From Ruoffia tabacinasalis (GTDB taxonomy: Bacteria; Bacillota; Bacilli; Lactobacillales; Aerococcaceae), in the NCBI RefSeq assembly GCF_042652985.1, contig NZ_JBHSHQ010000016.1:36097-100096 (forward strand): 64,000 nt of DNA. Reading direction: 5' to 3'. Shown here piece after piece: positions 43,658 to 51,443 of the stretch. How positions within the stretch are numbered: position 1 is the first letter of the stretch; the number at the start of each line of letters is the position of its first letter. The notes below the pieces were generated by a model. The model searched no databases, was not told the DNA's origin, and saw only the letters and a list, made by a program, of their open reading frames with translations. Made by a program: the position numbers and the translations under genes.

Positions 43658-44191
43658 ATGCGCAGAAAAGAAGTTCTCTTCGTGGATGGCTATAACATGA
43701 TTGGTGCTTGGCCTGAATTAGAGCAATTAAAGAAACGCGACGAAATTCAAGGCGCCAGAGATTTGCTATTATTTGAACTTTCAAACTATCGTAAGTATCG
43801 AGACATCGAGGTCATTGTGGTGTTTGATGCACAATTTGTCCCAGGAATTACCTCAACGTTTGAGGAGTTTAATGTCACTGTTGTCTTCACACAAGAAGGA
43901 GAAACAGCAGATAGTTATATTGAACGGACAGTCAAAAAATACATTAATGCCCTGACTCGGGTAGTGGTCGCAACAAGCGACGCTGCTGAGCAGTGGATGG
44001 TCTTTCAACAAGGTGCTCTAAGACAATCAGCCAATGAGTTACTGATGGAAGTGAATTACGCCAAATCACAAATTAGAAGCGACGTGAGCACTTTTTATGA
44101 CTCTCGAATTCGAAGGCGAAGTCCATGGAACGTCACTCACTTAGAGAAATTGGACCGCTTGCGAGAAGAGATTGAAGGCCAAAACGACTAA
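43658..44191 (+). CDS. yacP: NYN-domain endoribonuclease YacP (Rae1)
   Basis: A 177-residue NYN/PIN-like protein. VLFVDGYNMIGAWPELEQL (~6-24), VIVVFDAQFVPG and VVFTQEGETADSYIERTVKK supply the acidic metal site, and the C-terminus is basic (SRIRRRSPWN). In B. subtilis this protein (Rae1) cuts mRNA in the ribosomal A site; that role is carried over by family. AAGGAGCGAT precedes the ATG. It follows rlmB by 11 bases. Confidence 0.92.
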   Translation: MRRKEVLFVDGYNMIGAWPELEQLKKRDEIQGARDLLLFELSNYRKYRDIEVIVVFDAQFVPGITSTFEEFNVTVVFTQEGETADSYIERTVKKYINALTRVVVATSDAAEQWMVFQQGALRQSANELLMEVNYAKSQIRSDVSTFYDSRIRRRSPWNVTHLEKLDRLREEIEGQND

Positions 44192-44252
44192 TCCCCTCAA
44201 GACATAACCTCATCTGTTTCATCCTATTCTAAAACAGGAAGGATACAGAACG

Positions 44253-44846
44253 ATGAAGACAATGACCATTGAAGCGTTGGTTGTAGGATTAAAGAAGGAA
44301 TTTAATACAGATGTTTTTGAACATATAGTGAATAGATATGTCCCTTTATATAAAAATTGTTTTAATCAGATCAAAGTCCCTAATTATGATTTAGAAGATT
44401 ATTATCAAGAAGGCCAAATTATTATGTTAGAAGCTATCGATATGTATGATCCAGCAAAGCAACACCGATTTTCAGGTTTCTTTAAATTATTATATAAGAA
44501 CCGAATCATTAATCTTTGTCGTGCTGACCAGGCCTATAAGCGTGGTGGGGGTATTAGAGAGTTACCACTTGAATATAATAGTAATAAAAACCACAATGAG
44601 ATCAGTGTGTTAGATCAAATTGAGAATCATTATCATATATCAGCTCAAGATATGATTGAATTGAAAGAAGTCCATAACTTATTTATTGATTCATTGTCAT
44701 CGTTAGAACGTAAAGTATTCTTCAATTATCAAAAAGGTGATAGCGTTAGAGAGATAGCGAAACAATTAGTCATCAGTGAAACGCAAGTTCAAAGTGCCTA
44801 TGATCGATGTAGGAAGAAGTTAAAAGATTCATTCTCTCTTGAATAA
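44253..44846 (+). CDS. sigH: SigH/ComX-type alternative sigma factor
   Basis: A 197-residue sigma-70 family protein of the SigH type found at this locus in Lactobacillales. Region 2 is seen in YDLEDYYQEGQIIMLEAIDM and FKLLYKNRIINLCRAD; region 4 in LSSLERKVFFNYQKGDSVRE and an HTH (IAKQLVISETQVQSAYDRCR) binding the -35. In streptococci the related ComX/SigX drives late competence genes. A prepilin peptidase (62538-63236) in this window fits a competence regulon. The ATG follows AGGAAGGA. Confidence 0.83.
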   Translation: MKTMTIEALVVGLKKEFNTDVFEHIVNRYVPLYKNCFNQIKVPNYDLEDYYQEGQIIMLEAIDMYDPAKQHRFSGFFKLLYKNRIINLCRADQAYKRGGGIRELPLEYNSNKNHNEISVLDQIENHYHISAQDMIELKEVHNLFIDSLSSLERKVFFNYQKGDSVREIAKQLVISETQVQSAYDRCRKKLKDSFSLE

Positions 44847-44886
44847 CTTTAGAAATTAAAAATAATAGAACTTATGCAATCAATGC

Positions 44887-44916
44887 TTGACAATTGTAGG
44901 TACTTTTCATTATGAT
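44887..44916 (+). promoter_or_regulatory. Predicted rpmG-secE promoter
   Basis: TTGACA (44887-44892), 18-base spacer, TATGAT (44911-44916), 43 bases before rpmG. Confidence 0.65.
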
Positions 44917-44959
44917 TTATTGAGATGTAAAGTTGAATCTATAATAGGAGGGGTTGCAT

Positions 44960-45112
44960 ATGGCACAGAGAAAAGCAGCTTTGGCATGTACAGAGTGTGG
45001 CCAACGCAATTACCAAATGACACCGACACAAACGGGTCAATCTGTTCGTCTAGAACTTAAAAAGTTCTGTCGATACTGTAATAAGCATACAATACATAAA
45101 GAAACTAAGTAG
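44960..45112 (+). CDS. rpmG: 50S ribosomal protein L33
   Basis: A 50-residue basic protein with CTEC and CRYC zinc pairs (C+ L33 type), starting MAQRKAALACTECGQRNYQM and ending HKETK. It binds near the ribosomal E site. TAGGAGGGG lies before the ATG. Its position before secE-nusG is standard. Confidence 0.96.
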   Translation: MAQRKAALACTECGQRNYQMTPTQTGQSVRLELKKFCRYCNKHTIHKETK

Positions 45113-45126
45113 ATAGGTGGATAAGA

Positions 45127-45300
45127 ATGAACTACATTAAATCAGTCGGAAACGAAATGAAAAAGGTAAGTTGGCCATCAGTTAAAGAAGTCAATCGCTT
45201 TACTTGGATTGTTGTTATCTTTGTCGTTATTTTCGCATCTTATTTTGCATTAACCGATGAAGTATTCTCGTCACTAATGGATTGGTTATTTAGTGTTTAA
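45127..45300 (+). CDS. secE: Protein translocase subunit SecE
   Basis: SecE clamps SecY in the SecYEG channel. This 57-residue form has a short amphipathic part (SVGNEMKKVSWPSVKEVNRF) with the conserved KVSWP motif and one transmembrane helix (WIVVIFVVIFASYFAL). Length and motif are typical of Gram-positive SecE. It follows rpmG by 14 bases. Confidence 0.96.
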   Translation: MNYIKSVGNEMKKVSWPSVKEVNRFTWIVVIFVVIFASYFALTDEVFSSLMDWLFSV

Positions 45301-45373
45301 TTAAAAAGAGCGTGATTTATAGTTTTTTTATAGTAATCATTGAATGATTAATGGTATAATTGACGCAAGGAAC

Positions 45374-45399
45374 AAACCTACTGTTTTGTAGGTTTTTTA
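45374..45399 (+). terminator. Terminator-like hairpin between secE and nusG
   Basis: AAACCTAC (45374-45381) pairs with GTAGGTTT (45388-45395), followed by T's. A TATAAT stands 14-19 bases upstream (45355-45360), so the hairpin would lie in the leader of a separate nusG transcript as well as after secE. Confidence 0.7.
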
Positions 45400-45428
45400 T
45401 TTTGAGAATTTTTTGAAAGGAGTTCAAT

Positions 45429-45974
45429 ATGGAATCAAATAAAGCATGGTATGTTCTACATACTTATTCAGGATATGAAAACAAAGTTAAAGAAAATATT
45501 GATTTACGTAAAGATAGTATGGCAATGGGGGAGAATATCTTCCGTGTGGTTGTCCCTACACAAGATGTTACAGAAGTGAAAGACGGCGAACCAAAAACTA
45601 AAACACAAAAAACTTTCCCAGGTTATGTTTTAGTTGAGATGGTTATGTCAGATGATGCATGGTTTATCGTTCGTAATACACCAGGGGTAACAGGTTTCGT
45701 TGGCTCGCATGGTGCCGGAAGTAAACCAGCACCACTTTTAGATGAAGAAATCGCCTATATTCTAGGTGACGGTGAACAACCGAAAGAAATTATCGACTTA
45801 AATATCAATACGGGTGATCGTGTTGAAATTACAGATGGTGCCTTCTCAGGTCTTGCAGGTGTTGTTGAAGAAGTGAATCAAGAACATCAGAAAGTTAAAG
45901 TTCTTATTGAAATGTTCGGTCGTGAAACAGTGGCTGAATTAGAATTCAACCAAATCAAAGAAGAAGAACTGTAG
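45429..45974 (+). CDS. nusG: Transcription termination/antitermination protein NusG
   Basis: NusG binds RNA polymerase and influences pausing, Rho action and transcription-translation coupling. The 181 residues have the NGN domain (AWYVLHTYSGYENKVKENID, FPGYVLVEMVM, VRNTPGVTGFVG) and a C-terminal KOW domain (GDRVEITDGAFSGLAGVVEE). GAAAGGAG precedes the ATG. The two genes that follow are not the usual rplK. Confidence 0.97.
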   Translation: MESNKAWYVLHTYSGYENKVKENIDLRKDSMAMGENIFRVVVPTQDVTEVKDGEPKTKTQKTFPGYVLVEMVMSDDAWFIVRNTPGVTGFVGSHGAGSKPAPLLDEEIAYILGDGEQPKEIIDLNINTGDRVEITDGAFSGLAGVVEEVNQEHQKVKVLIEMFGRETVAELEFNQIKEEEL

Positions 45975-46012
45975 TAAGCAACTAAATCACGATAGTTAGG
46001 AGTACAAACTAT

Positions 46013-46816
46013 ATGAACTCATTTCATAAATATTATCGTTGGGCTGTGCCAGTATTCTTCGCATTATTACTATTATTGAACTATTTGAGTGCGGCAGGGA
46101 TTATCTTACCAGCAACTCAAGCAGAAGTTTCAGATAAATATGTGAATTTATTTGCACCAGCAGGCATTACTTTTTCAATTTGGGCTGTGATTTATATCGG
46201 AATGGCATTGACCATTAGTATTGATTTTATCCGTCCAAAAGGAGATCGTTTCGGTGCGCTTTACCGTCAATTGATTCTACCGCGAATGATAGAATGGATT
46301 GCTTTAAACATTGTCTGGATTATTTGTTGGAGTAATGAATGGTTACTTGCTTCACTGATCGTTATTTTATTATACACAACTAGAATTATGAAAAGTGTTG
46401 AAGCTATTAGTGCTACACCCACATTAAGAGAAAACCCTTGGTTTTTAAAATACTCAATGGGTCTACATTTTGGTTGGTTATTAGTGGCGAGTATGGCTAA
46501 CTTAACTACTTATACTGTAAGTCAAGGTGTTGATTTAACCGGTACAATAGGTATTATTTGGACGGTTGCGTTAATGATTGTTGTGGCAGCACTTTCAGCT
46601 TATTACTATACAAAGTTAGGTAATGAGATGATTATGCCAGTAGCATTATGGGCTATCCTAGGAATATTTATTAAACATAGTCCGTTTTCATCCTTTGAAT
46701 ATAAAAGTAATATCGTCATGTATGTAGCTGCAGTCCTTTTTGTGATTAGTGCCGTTGGATTCGTTCAACTGTTCCGACTACAAAAAGAACAACGAGCTAA
46801 AAGAGCGAATAAATAA
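46013..46816 (+). CDS. TspO/MBR-like integral membrane protein
   Basis: A 267-residue protein with about seven hydrophobic helices and little outside them. The second block, FAPAGITFSIWAVIYIGMAL, resembles the Trp-rich helix of TspO/MBR (tryptophan-rich sensory) proteins, but this protein is longer than the 5-helix, ~160-residue TspO and matches the larger, uncharacterised branch. No enzyme motif is seen. It lies 38 bases after nusG, between nusG and rplK where neighbours usually adjoin, and has its own terminator. Function unknown. Confidence 0.65.
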   Translation: MNSFHKYYRWAVPVFFALLLLLNYLSAAGIILPATQAEVSDKYVNLFAPAGITFSIWAVIYIGMALTISIDFIRPKGDRFGALYRQLILPRMIEWIALNIVWIICWSNEWLLASLIVILLYTTRIMKSVEAISATPTLRENPWFLKYSMGLHFGWLLVASMANLTTYTVSQGVDLTGTIGIIWTVALMIVVAALSAYYYTKLGNEMIMPVALWAILGIFIKHSPFSSFEYKSNIVMYVAAVLFVISAVGFVQLFRLQKEQRAKRANK

Positions 46817-46820
46817 GTTA

Positions 46821-46853
46821 AAAGATGAATCTAATCTAGGTTCATCTTTTTTT
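46821..46853 (+). terminator. Terminator after the TspO-like gene
   Basis: AAAGATGAA (46821-46829) pairs with TTCATCTTT (46841-46849), followed by T's. Confidence 0.75.
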
Positions 46854-46939
46854 GCGCTTCTTCGGATACGCTTTCATTTATGGTAAAATGACTATAACAA
46901 GGTCACTCAGTTTTCTTAAGAGAGAGTAGGAGACACATT

Positions 46940-47983
46940 ATGAGACTCATCTTAAAAGTTTTACTCCGGATTGTAGTGATTGCTATTCTAATCACGGTTA
47001 TTATCTTCGGAATACGTTGGGTTCAAACGAATCGGTATAGTGAGTATATTGCAACGGATGAAGAAAGTGTCTATGTCGAGCCAGCCAATTTAGCATTGTA
47101 TGAGACAGAACAAGCCAATATGACAGTTGAAACAATCGAAGAAGGGTATGTTAATGGCTTCCATCTTGTTCCAGATGAAATTTTAGCTGAGGGAGCGATC
47201 TTCACCTTTGGGGGTTCCGAAGGTTCGCCCAATTATGAGTTAGCGGTTCAATTGGCAAATGAAGGATACGAAGTTTACAGTTTATTCTTTTTTGGACCAG
47301 GTGAATTACCTGAAAGTATTCATGAAGTTCCCCTCGATTTCTACCAAGAAGTCTTAGCTTATCACGAAGAACATAGTCAATCGGACGGTCCTATCACAGT
47401 CTTAGGTGCTTCTAAAGGAGCGGAATTAACTTTAAACTTAGCTACCATCTATGAAGAGATTGATCACATCGTATTATATGCACCGTCTGCTTATAATTTC
47501 TTCTCACTAGACCAACAAAATGCAGACGCCAGCTCATGGTCTTACCAAGATGAGCCATTGCCGCATTTGAGTAATCAATCAGGTAGTATGATAGAAACAA
47601 TGCAGATGATTGCAGGCTTTATCACCTATACACCGGTGTCATATCAACCAATTTATGACAGTGTGATTGAAGGAAGCGAAGCAGAGAGTCTAGAAGCAGC
47701 TCGCATTAAAGCTGAAGAATTTACAGGGGAAGGAATTATTTTCGCCGGTGGCGACGATTTAATGTGGAATTCAAGTCAAATGGGTGAAGCGATTATTGAA
47801 CAGGCAAACCAAATTGAATTACACAATTATCCAGAGGCAGGTCATTTATTCTCAAATAAAAGATATTTAGGAGACTCTGCAGGATTGATTGCCTTAGGTG
47901 GGAATGATGAAGCCAATCAAGCCGCTTTAGAAGAAAGTCATGCCATTTTGTTAGAGAATTTAGCTAATTGGCATAATAAATAA
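46940..47983 (+). CDS. Alpha/beta hydrolase, BAAT/acyl-CoA thioesterase-like
   Basis: A 347-residue protein with an N-terminal membrane anchor (VLLRIVVIAILITVIIFGI) and an alpha/beta-hydrolase domain of the BAAT C-terminal (acyl-CoA thioesterase / bile-acid-CoA acyltransferase) type. The nucleophile elbow is LGASKGAELTLNLA (Ser ~156), with IIFAGGDDLMWNSSQMGEA (Asp) and NYPEAGHLFSNKRY (His). Bacterial members are little studied; acyl-thioester or ester hydrolysis at the membrane is likely. The ribosome binding site is GTAGGAGA. It stands alone before the rplK leader. Confidence 0.72.
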   Translation: MRLILKVLLRIVVIAILITVIIFGIRWVQTNRYSEYIATDEESVYVEPANLALYETEQANMTVETIEEGYVNGFHLVPDEILAEGAIFTFGGSEGSPNYELAVQLANEGYEVYSLFFFGPGELPESIHEVPLDFYQEVLAYHEEHSQSDGPITVLGASKGAELTLNLATIYEEIDHIVLYAPSAYNFFSLDQQNADASSWSYQDEPLPHLSNQSGSMIETMQMIAGFITYTPVSYQPIYDSVIEGSEAESLEAARIKAEEFTGEGIIFAGGDDLMWNSSQMGEAIIEQANQIELHNYPEAGHLFSNKRYLGDSAGLIALGGNDEANQAALEESHAILLENLANWHNK

Positions 47984-48003
47984 TAAAAAATGTAGATTAG
48001 CAC

Positions 48004-48031
48004 TTGCAATATGGAATAAACATGGTATACT
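48004..48031 (+). promoter_or_regulatory. Predicted rplK-rplA promoter
   Basis: TTGCAA (48004-48009) and TATACT (48026-48031) with a 16-base spacer, starting the leader that carries the first L1-type element. Confidence 0.6.
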
Positions 48032-48058
48032 ATTTCGGTGCGCAAGAACGCACACTGA

Positions 48059-48090
48059 GTGGGAGGAGTGAAGCTCACTCCGTAAACCAC
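48059..48090 (+). promoter_or_regulatory. L1-type autoregulatory leader element 1 (upstream of rplK)
   Basis: GTGGGAGG ... CCGTAAACCAC encloses a hairpin (AGTGAAGCTCACT). The same GTGGGAGG / CCGT(T)AA..CCAC frame recurs at 48586-48611. It resembles the L1-binding structure of 23S rRNA, the known target of L1 feedback in mRNA. Direct binding is inferred. Confidence 0.6.
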
Positions 48091-48124
48091 ATCACGAAAA
48101 AAATTTTACAAGGAGGAATGTTTC

Positions 48125-48550
48125 GTGGCTAAAAAAGTCGTAACACAAGTCAAATTACAAATTCCAGCGGGACAAGCAAGTCCAGCGCCGCCAGTTGGTC
48201 CAGCATTAGGTCAAGCGGGAGTTAACATCATGGCGTTTACTAAAGAATTTAACGCTCAAACACAAGATCAAAATGGGATGATTATTCCAGTAGTAATCGA
48301 TGTGTATGAAGACCGTTCATTTAGTTTTATTACTAAAACACCACCAGCTCCAATCTTACTTAAAAAAGCAGCTGGCTTATCTAAAGCTTCTGGTGAACCA
48401 AACAAAAACAAAGTTGGTTCAGTAACAAAAGCACAAGTACAAGAAATTGCTGAAATTAAAATGAAAGACTTAAACGCAGCAGATGTAGAAGCTGCTATGC
48501 GCATGATCGAAGGAACAGCTCGTTCAATGGGAATCACTGTCGAGGGCTAA
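48125..48550 (+). CDS. rplK: 50S ribosomal protein L11
   Basis: L11 forms the base of the GTPase-associated centre together with the L10-L7/L12 stalk and is needed for RelA sensing. The 141 residues have KLQIPAGQASPAPPVGPALGQ, GVNIMAFTKEFNAQT and the C-terminal GTARSMGITVEG. The start is GTG 48125, after AAGGAGG. A ~90-base leader holds an L1-type element. Confidence 0.97.
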   Translation: MAKKVVTQVKLQIPAGQASPAPPVGPALGQAGVNIMAFTKEFNAQTQDQNGMIIPVVIDVYEDRSFSFITKTPPAPILLKKAAGLSKASGEPNKNKVGSVTKAQVQEIAEIKMKDLNAADVEAAMRMIEGTARSMGITVEG

Positions 48551-48585
48551 GCATAACGCAGCTTCCAGCCCGTATTCTATCGGGT

Positions 48586-48611
48586 GTGGGAGGTATTACC
48601 GTTAATACCAC
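48586..48611 (+). promoter_or_regulatory. L1-type leader element 2 (between rplK and rplA)
   Basis: GTGGGAGG-TATTA-CCGTTAATACCAC, i.e. the same frame as element 1, with a GGTATTA/TAATACC stem, just before the rplA ribosome binding site. Confidence 0.6.
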
Positions 48612-48633
48612 AAATATAGGAGGAATAAATTAA

Positions 48634-49326
48634 ATGGCTAAGAAAAGTAAAAAATTTCAAGCGGCATTAGAAAAAGTAGACCGCAACAATTTCTATAGCG
48701 CAGACGAAGCAATCGCATTAGCGAAAGAAATCGACTTTGCGAACTTTGATGCAACTATGGAAGTATCTTACAACTTAAATATTGATGTTAAAAAAGCTGA
48801 TCAACAGATCCGTGGAGCAATGGTATTGCCACATGGTACTGGTAAAACTCAAACAGTTGTAGTAATTGCATCTGGAGATAAAGCTAAAGAAGCAGAAGCA
48901 GCAGGTGCTGATTTTGTTGGTGAAGCAGACCTAATCGAAAAAATCAACGGTGGTTGGTTAGACTTCGACGTAATGGTAGCAACACCTGACATGATGGGAC
49001 AAGTTGGTCGTCTAGGACGCGTATTAGGACCAAAAGGCCTAATGCCTAACCCTAAAACTGGTACAGTAACACAAGATGTTACTAAAGCAGTTAACGACAT
49101 CAAAGCAGGTCAAGTTACTTACCGTGCTGACAAAGCAGGAATCGTTAATGTTCCAATCGGTAAAGTATCATTTGATGATGCTAAATTAAAAGAAAACTTT
49201 AACGCATTACACGAACAAATCGTTCGTTTAAAACCAGCTTCAGCTAAAGGTATTTACATGACAAGTTTAACATTGTCTACTACTTTTGGACCTGGTATCA
49301 AAATTGACGCTCCAGGAATGGAATAA
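48634..49326 (+). CDS. rplA: 50S ribosomal protein L1
   Basis: L1 forms the mobile L1 stalk and is a translational repressor of its own operon. The 230 residues show MAKKSKKFQAALEKVDRN, GTGKTQTVVVIASGDKAKEA and LGPKGLMPNPKTGTVTQDV, then the conserved tail TSLTLSTTFGPGIKID. TAGGAGGAAT precedes the ATG. The gene ends at a strong terminator. Confidence 0.97.
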   Translation: MAKKSKKFQAALEKVDRNNFYSADEAIALAKEIDFANFDATMEVSYNLNIDVKKADQQIRGAMVLPHGTGKTQTVVVIASGDKAKEAEAAGADFVGEADLIEKINGGWLDFDVMVATPDMMGQVGRLGRVLGPKGLMPNPKTGTVTQDVTKAVNDIKAGQVTYRADKAGIVNVPIGKVSFDDAKLKENFNALHEQIVRLKPASAKGIYMTSLTLSTTFGPGIKIDAPGME

Positions 49327-49349
49327 TCAATTTTAACATAAATAATTAC

Positions 49350-49395
49350 GAGCTTAGAATTTGAAGTAAGTCTTCATTTTCTAAGCTCTTTTTTT
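49350..49395 (+). terminator. Terminator after rplA
   Basis: GAGCTTAGAA (49350-49359) pairs with TTCTAAGCTC (49379-49388), with an inner GAAG/CTTC pairing, then T7. Confidence 0.88.
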
Positions 49396-49509
49396 ATAAT
49401 AAAGGGGCATTCTTTTAGAGGCTGACTAATATTTTCAGGTAATAATTGGAAATATTATCTAAATGAAAACAGATTCAAAGAAAAAAGTTAAAAACATTAA
49501 TAAAAAGTG

Positions 49510-49538
49510 TTGACAACACAGTCGGTATCCATTATGAT
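49510..49538 (+). promoter_or_regulatory. Predicted rplJ-rplL promoter
   Basis: TTGACA (49510-49515), 17-base spacer, TATGAT (49533-49538): a near-consensus promoter in the 392-base rplA-rplJ gap. Confidence 0.72.
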
Positions 49539-49549
49539 GTTCTATGTGT

Positions 49550-49664
49550 TAAACGACCGAAGACAGTAAGTGGCAAATGCCTTAATTTCTTACCGAGGAA
49601 GTTCCTAAGTGATAAACAACAGGAATGTATCTCTATGTCTAAGGTGACATGGGGGTTTTTTTAT
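49550..49664 (+). promoter_or_regulatory. L10 ribosomal protein leader with terminator
   Basis: The leader contains CCGAAGACAGTAAGTGGC, CTTAATTTCTTACCGAGGAAG and downstream sequence fitting the known Bacillota L10 leader motif, the mRNA copy of the L10-L12 binding site. A hairpin CTCTATGTC/GACATGGGG (49631-49654) with T7 follows as the terminator. L10-(L12) binding should favour termination and repress rplJL. Confidence 0.8.
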
Positions 49665-49718
49665 TGGATAAAATAATCAATAAATACTCTCTATACCAAA
49701 ATGACGGAGGTGAACTAA

Positions 49719-50261
49719 TTGGGAAAAAGAAAAGTGACTCTTGAACAAAAACAAAACGAAGTTGCAGAAATCACTGAAGAACTTAAAGGTTCTGCAGGTG
49801 TTGTAATTATCGATTACCTAGGTCTTAACGTTACTGAAGTAACAGAATTACGTAAAAACTTACGTGATGCAGGCGTGAAAATGAAAGTTGTGAAAAACAC
49901 AATCTTACGTAGAGCAGCTGCAGACGCAGGTATTGAAGGTTTAGATGAAGTTTTCGCTGGTCCTACTGCGATTGCTTTCCATTCTGAAGATGTTGTTGCT
50001 CCAGCTAAAATCATCGTTGAAGCCGCAAAAGATTTAGAGAAATTAGAAATCAAAGGTGGATTAATTGAAGGTGCTGTTGCTTCAGTAGCTGAAATCGAAA
50101 CATTATCTAAATTACCAAGTCGCGAAGGTCTATTATCTATGTTACTATCTGTACTGGAAGCTCCAATGCGCAATACAGCTTCAGTATTATCACAAATGAA
50201 TCCTGCTCGCAAGATGGCTTATGCGCTTAAAGCTGTTGGTGAAGCAAAAGACGCTGCTTAA
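49719..50261 (+). CDS. rplJ: 50S ribosomal protein L10
   Basis: L10 anchors the L7/L12 dimers to the ribosome. The 180 residues include KQNEVAEITEELKGSAGVVI, YLGLNVTEVTELRKNLRDAG and the C-terminal helix VLEAPMRNTASVLSQMN for L12 binding. The start is TTG 49719, after CGGAGGTGA. rplL follows by 48 bases; both are under the L10 leader. Confidence 0.96.
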   Translation: MGKRKVTLEQKQNEVAEITEELKGSAGVVIIDYLGLNVTEVTELRKNLRDAGVKMKVVKNTILRRAAADAGIEGLDEVFAGPTAIAFHSEDVVAPAKIIVEAAKDLEKLEIKGGLIEGAVASVAEIETLSKLPSREGLLSMLLSVLEAPMRNTASVLSQMNPARKMAYALKAVGEAKDAA

Positions 50262-50309
50262 TGTAGCACAATAAATAAAAAAACACATATAAAACGGAGG
50301 AAACAAATC

Positions 50310-50684
50310 ATGGCATTAAACATTGAACAAATTATTGAAGATATCAAATCAGCAACTGTTGTAGAATTAAACGAATTAGTAGAAGCAATCGAAGAAGAAT
50401 TCGGTGTATCTGCTGCTGCTCCTGTAGCTGTAGCTGCTGCTGGTGGCGCTGGTGAAGCTGCTGCTGAAGAACAAACTGAATTCGACGTTGAATTAACTTC
50501 AGCTGGATCAGCTAAAATCAAAGTTATCAAAGCAGTTCGTGAAGCAACTGGTTTAGGACTTAAAGAAGCTAAAGAATTAGTAGATAACGCTCCAAAAGTA
50601 ATCAAAGAAGGATTATCTAAAGAAGATGCAGAAGCATTAAAAGCTGCAATCGAAGAAGTTGGAGGAGCTGTAGAAGTAAAATAA
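50310..50684 (+). CDS. rplL: 50S ribosomal protein L7/L12
   Basis: L7/L12 dimers form the flexible stalk that recruits translation GTPases. In 124 residues there is an N-terminal dimerisation helix (LNIEQIIEDIKSATVVELNE), an Ala/Gly/Val-rich hinge (~35-52) and the globular domain with SAGSAKIKVIKAVREATGLG and KEAKELVDNAPKVIKEG. ACGGAGG before the ATG. The gene ends at a strong terminator. Confidence 0.97.
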   Translation: MALNIEQIIEDIKSATVVELNELVEAIEEEFGVSAAAPVAVAAAGGAGEAAAEEQTEFDVELTSAGSAKIKVIKAVREATGLGLKEAKELVDNAPKVIKEGLSKEDAEALKAAIEEVGGAVEVK

Positions 50685-50712
50685 TCTCTGATTATTTAAC
50701 TTTATACACTCT

Positions 50713-50741
50713 AAACCAGAGGTTTTTACCTCTGGTTTTTT
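50713..50741 (+). terminator. Terminator after rplL
   Basis: AACCAGAGGT (50714-50723) pairs perfectly with ACCTCTGGTT (50728-50737) around TTTT, followed by a long T-run. Confidence 0.9.
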
Positions 50742-50780
50742 TTGTACAAAAAATAATTACTACTATATAAGATACGAAAA

Positions 50781-50824
50781 GCGACACGGTAATTGAACCT
50801 AACTCAATTACTGTGTCGCTTTTT
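50781..50824. terminator. Hairpin terminator facing the IclR remnant
   Basis: GCGACAC-GTAATTG (50781-50795) pairs with CAATTAC-GTGTCGC (50805-50819). T-run on the plus side and TTTTCG on the minus side. Confidence 0.75.
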
Positions 50825-50829
50825 ATTAT

Positions 50830-51443
50830 TTAACCATCATAGCCTAATCTTTCTGAAGCTTCTTGGGCACCGTGACGTAAGATCCGCATATAGTCTTTTA
50901 ATTTATCTTTATTCATACGAGTTAGAGGATCAACAATAGAAAGGGCGCAGACAACTTCATTCTCATAATTCCAAACTGGGAGAGTCAGTGGATAATTACT
51001 TTCAGTTAATTCAGCCACACTAAAACTATACCCTTGGCTACGAACTTTTGATAATTCTTTCTTCAATTGAATCGGATTTGTAATTGTATGCTCTGTGAAA
51101 GCAGAGTGTGGAAGGTTAATCGCTCTCTCAATTGTTTCTTCATCTGAATAAACGAGAAGCACTTTACCAGTACTGGTTGCATGTACCGGATTTTTCATTC
51201 CAATTTGTGTATTGATATCTGAGTAATATGGACCGTTCATCTTATGGACGTAGAGGACATCTGTTCCCTTGAACGCAGTGATTTGTGCACTTTCATTTGT
51301 TCTTTGAATAATATTGCTAAGTACTAGACCAGCTTCGCGGTAAATTTCATTTGTGTTTGCAAATATACCTGCGTTAGTAACTTATTACCCAACATGTAAC
51401 CATGACTTTGGAAATCACGGGCTAGAAGGTTTTCTTTTTCTAA
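50830..51443 (-). pseudogene. IclR-family transcriptional regulator remnant (5' truncated, frameshifted)
   Basis: The intact 3' part (50830-51240, from MNGPYYSDINTQIG) is the IclR effector-binding domain, with NPVHATSTGKVLLVY and YSFSVAELTESNYPLTLPVW. The frame continues upstream without a start as REAGLVLSNIIQRTNESAQI (to ~51363). It then needs a shift, between about 51364 and 51371, to join ENLLARDFQSHGYMLGNKLL, the typical end of an IclR helix-turn-helix domain. Homology stops near 51443. About 50 N-terminal residues, i.e. most of the DNA-binding domain, are missing, so it cannot be a functional repressor. IclR proteins often control aromatic-acid genes. Confidence 0.85.

Noticed and set aside
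51353..51442. N-terminal extension of the hydrolase fragment (MFANIPALVTYYPT...)
   Set aside because: It is antisense to IclR-like coding sequence on the other strand and resembles no hydrolase segment.
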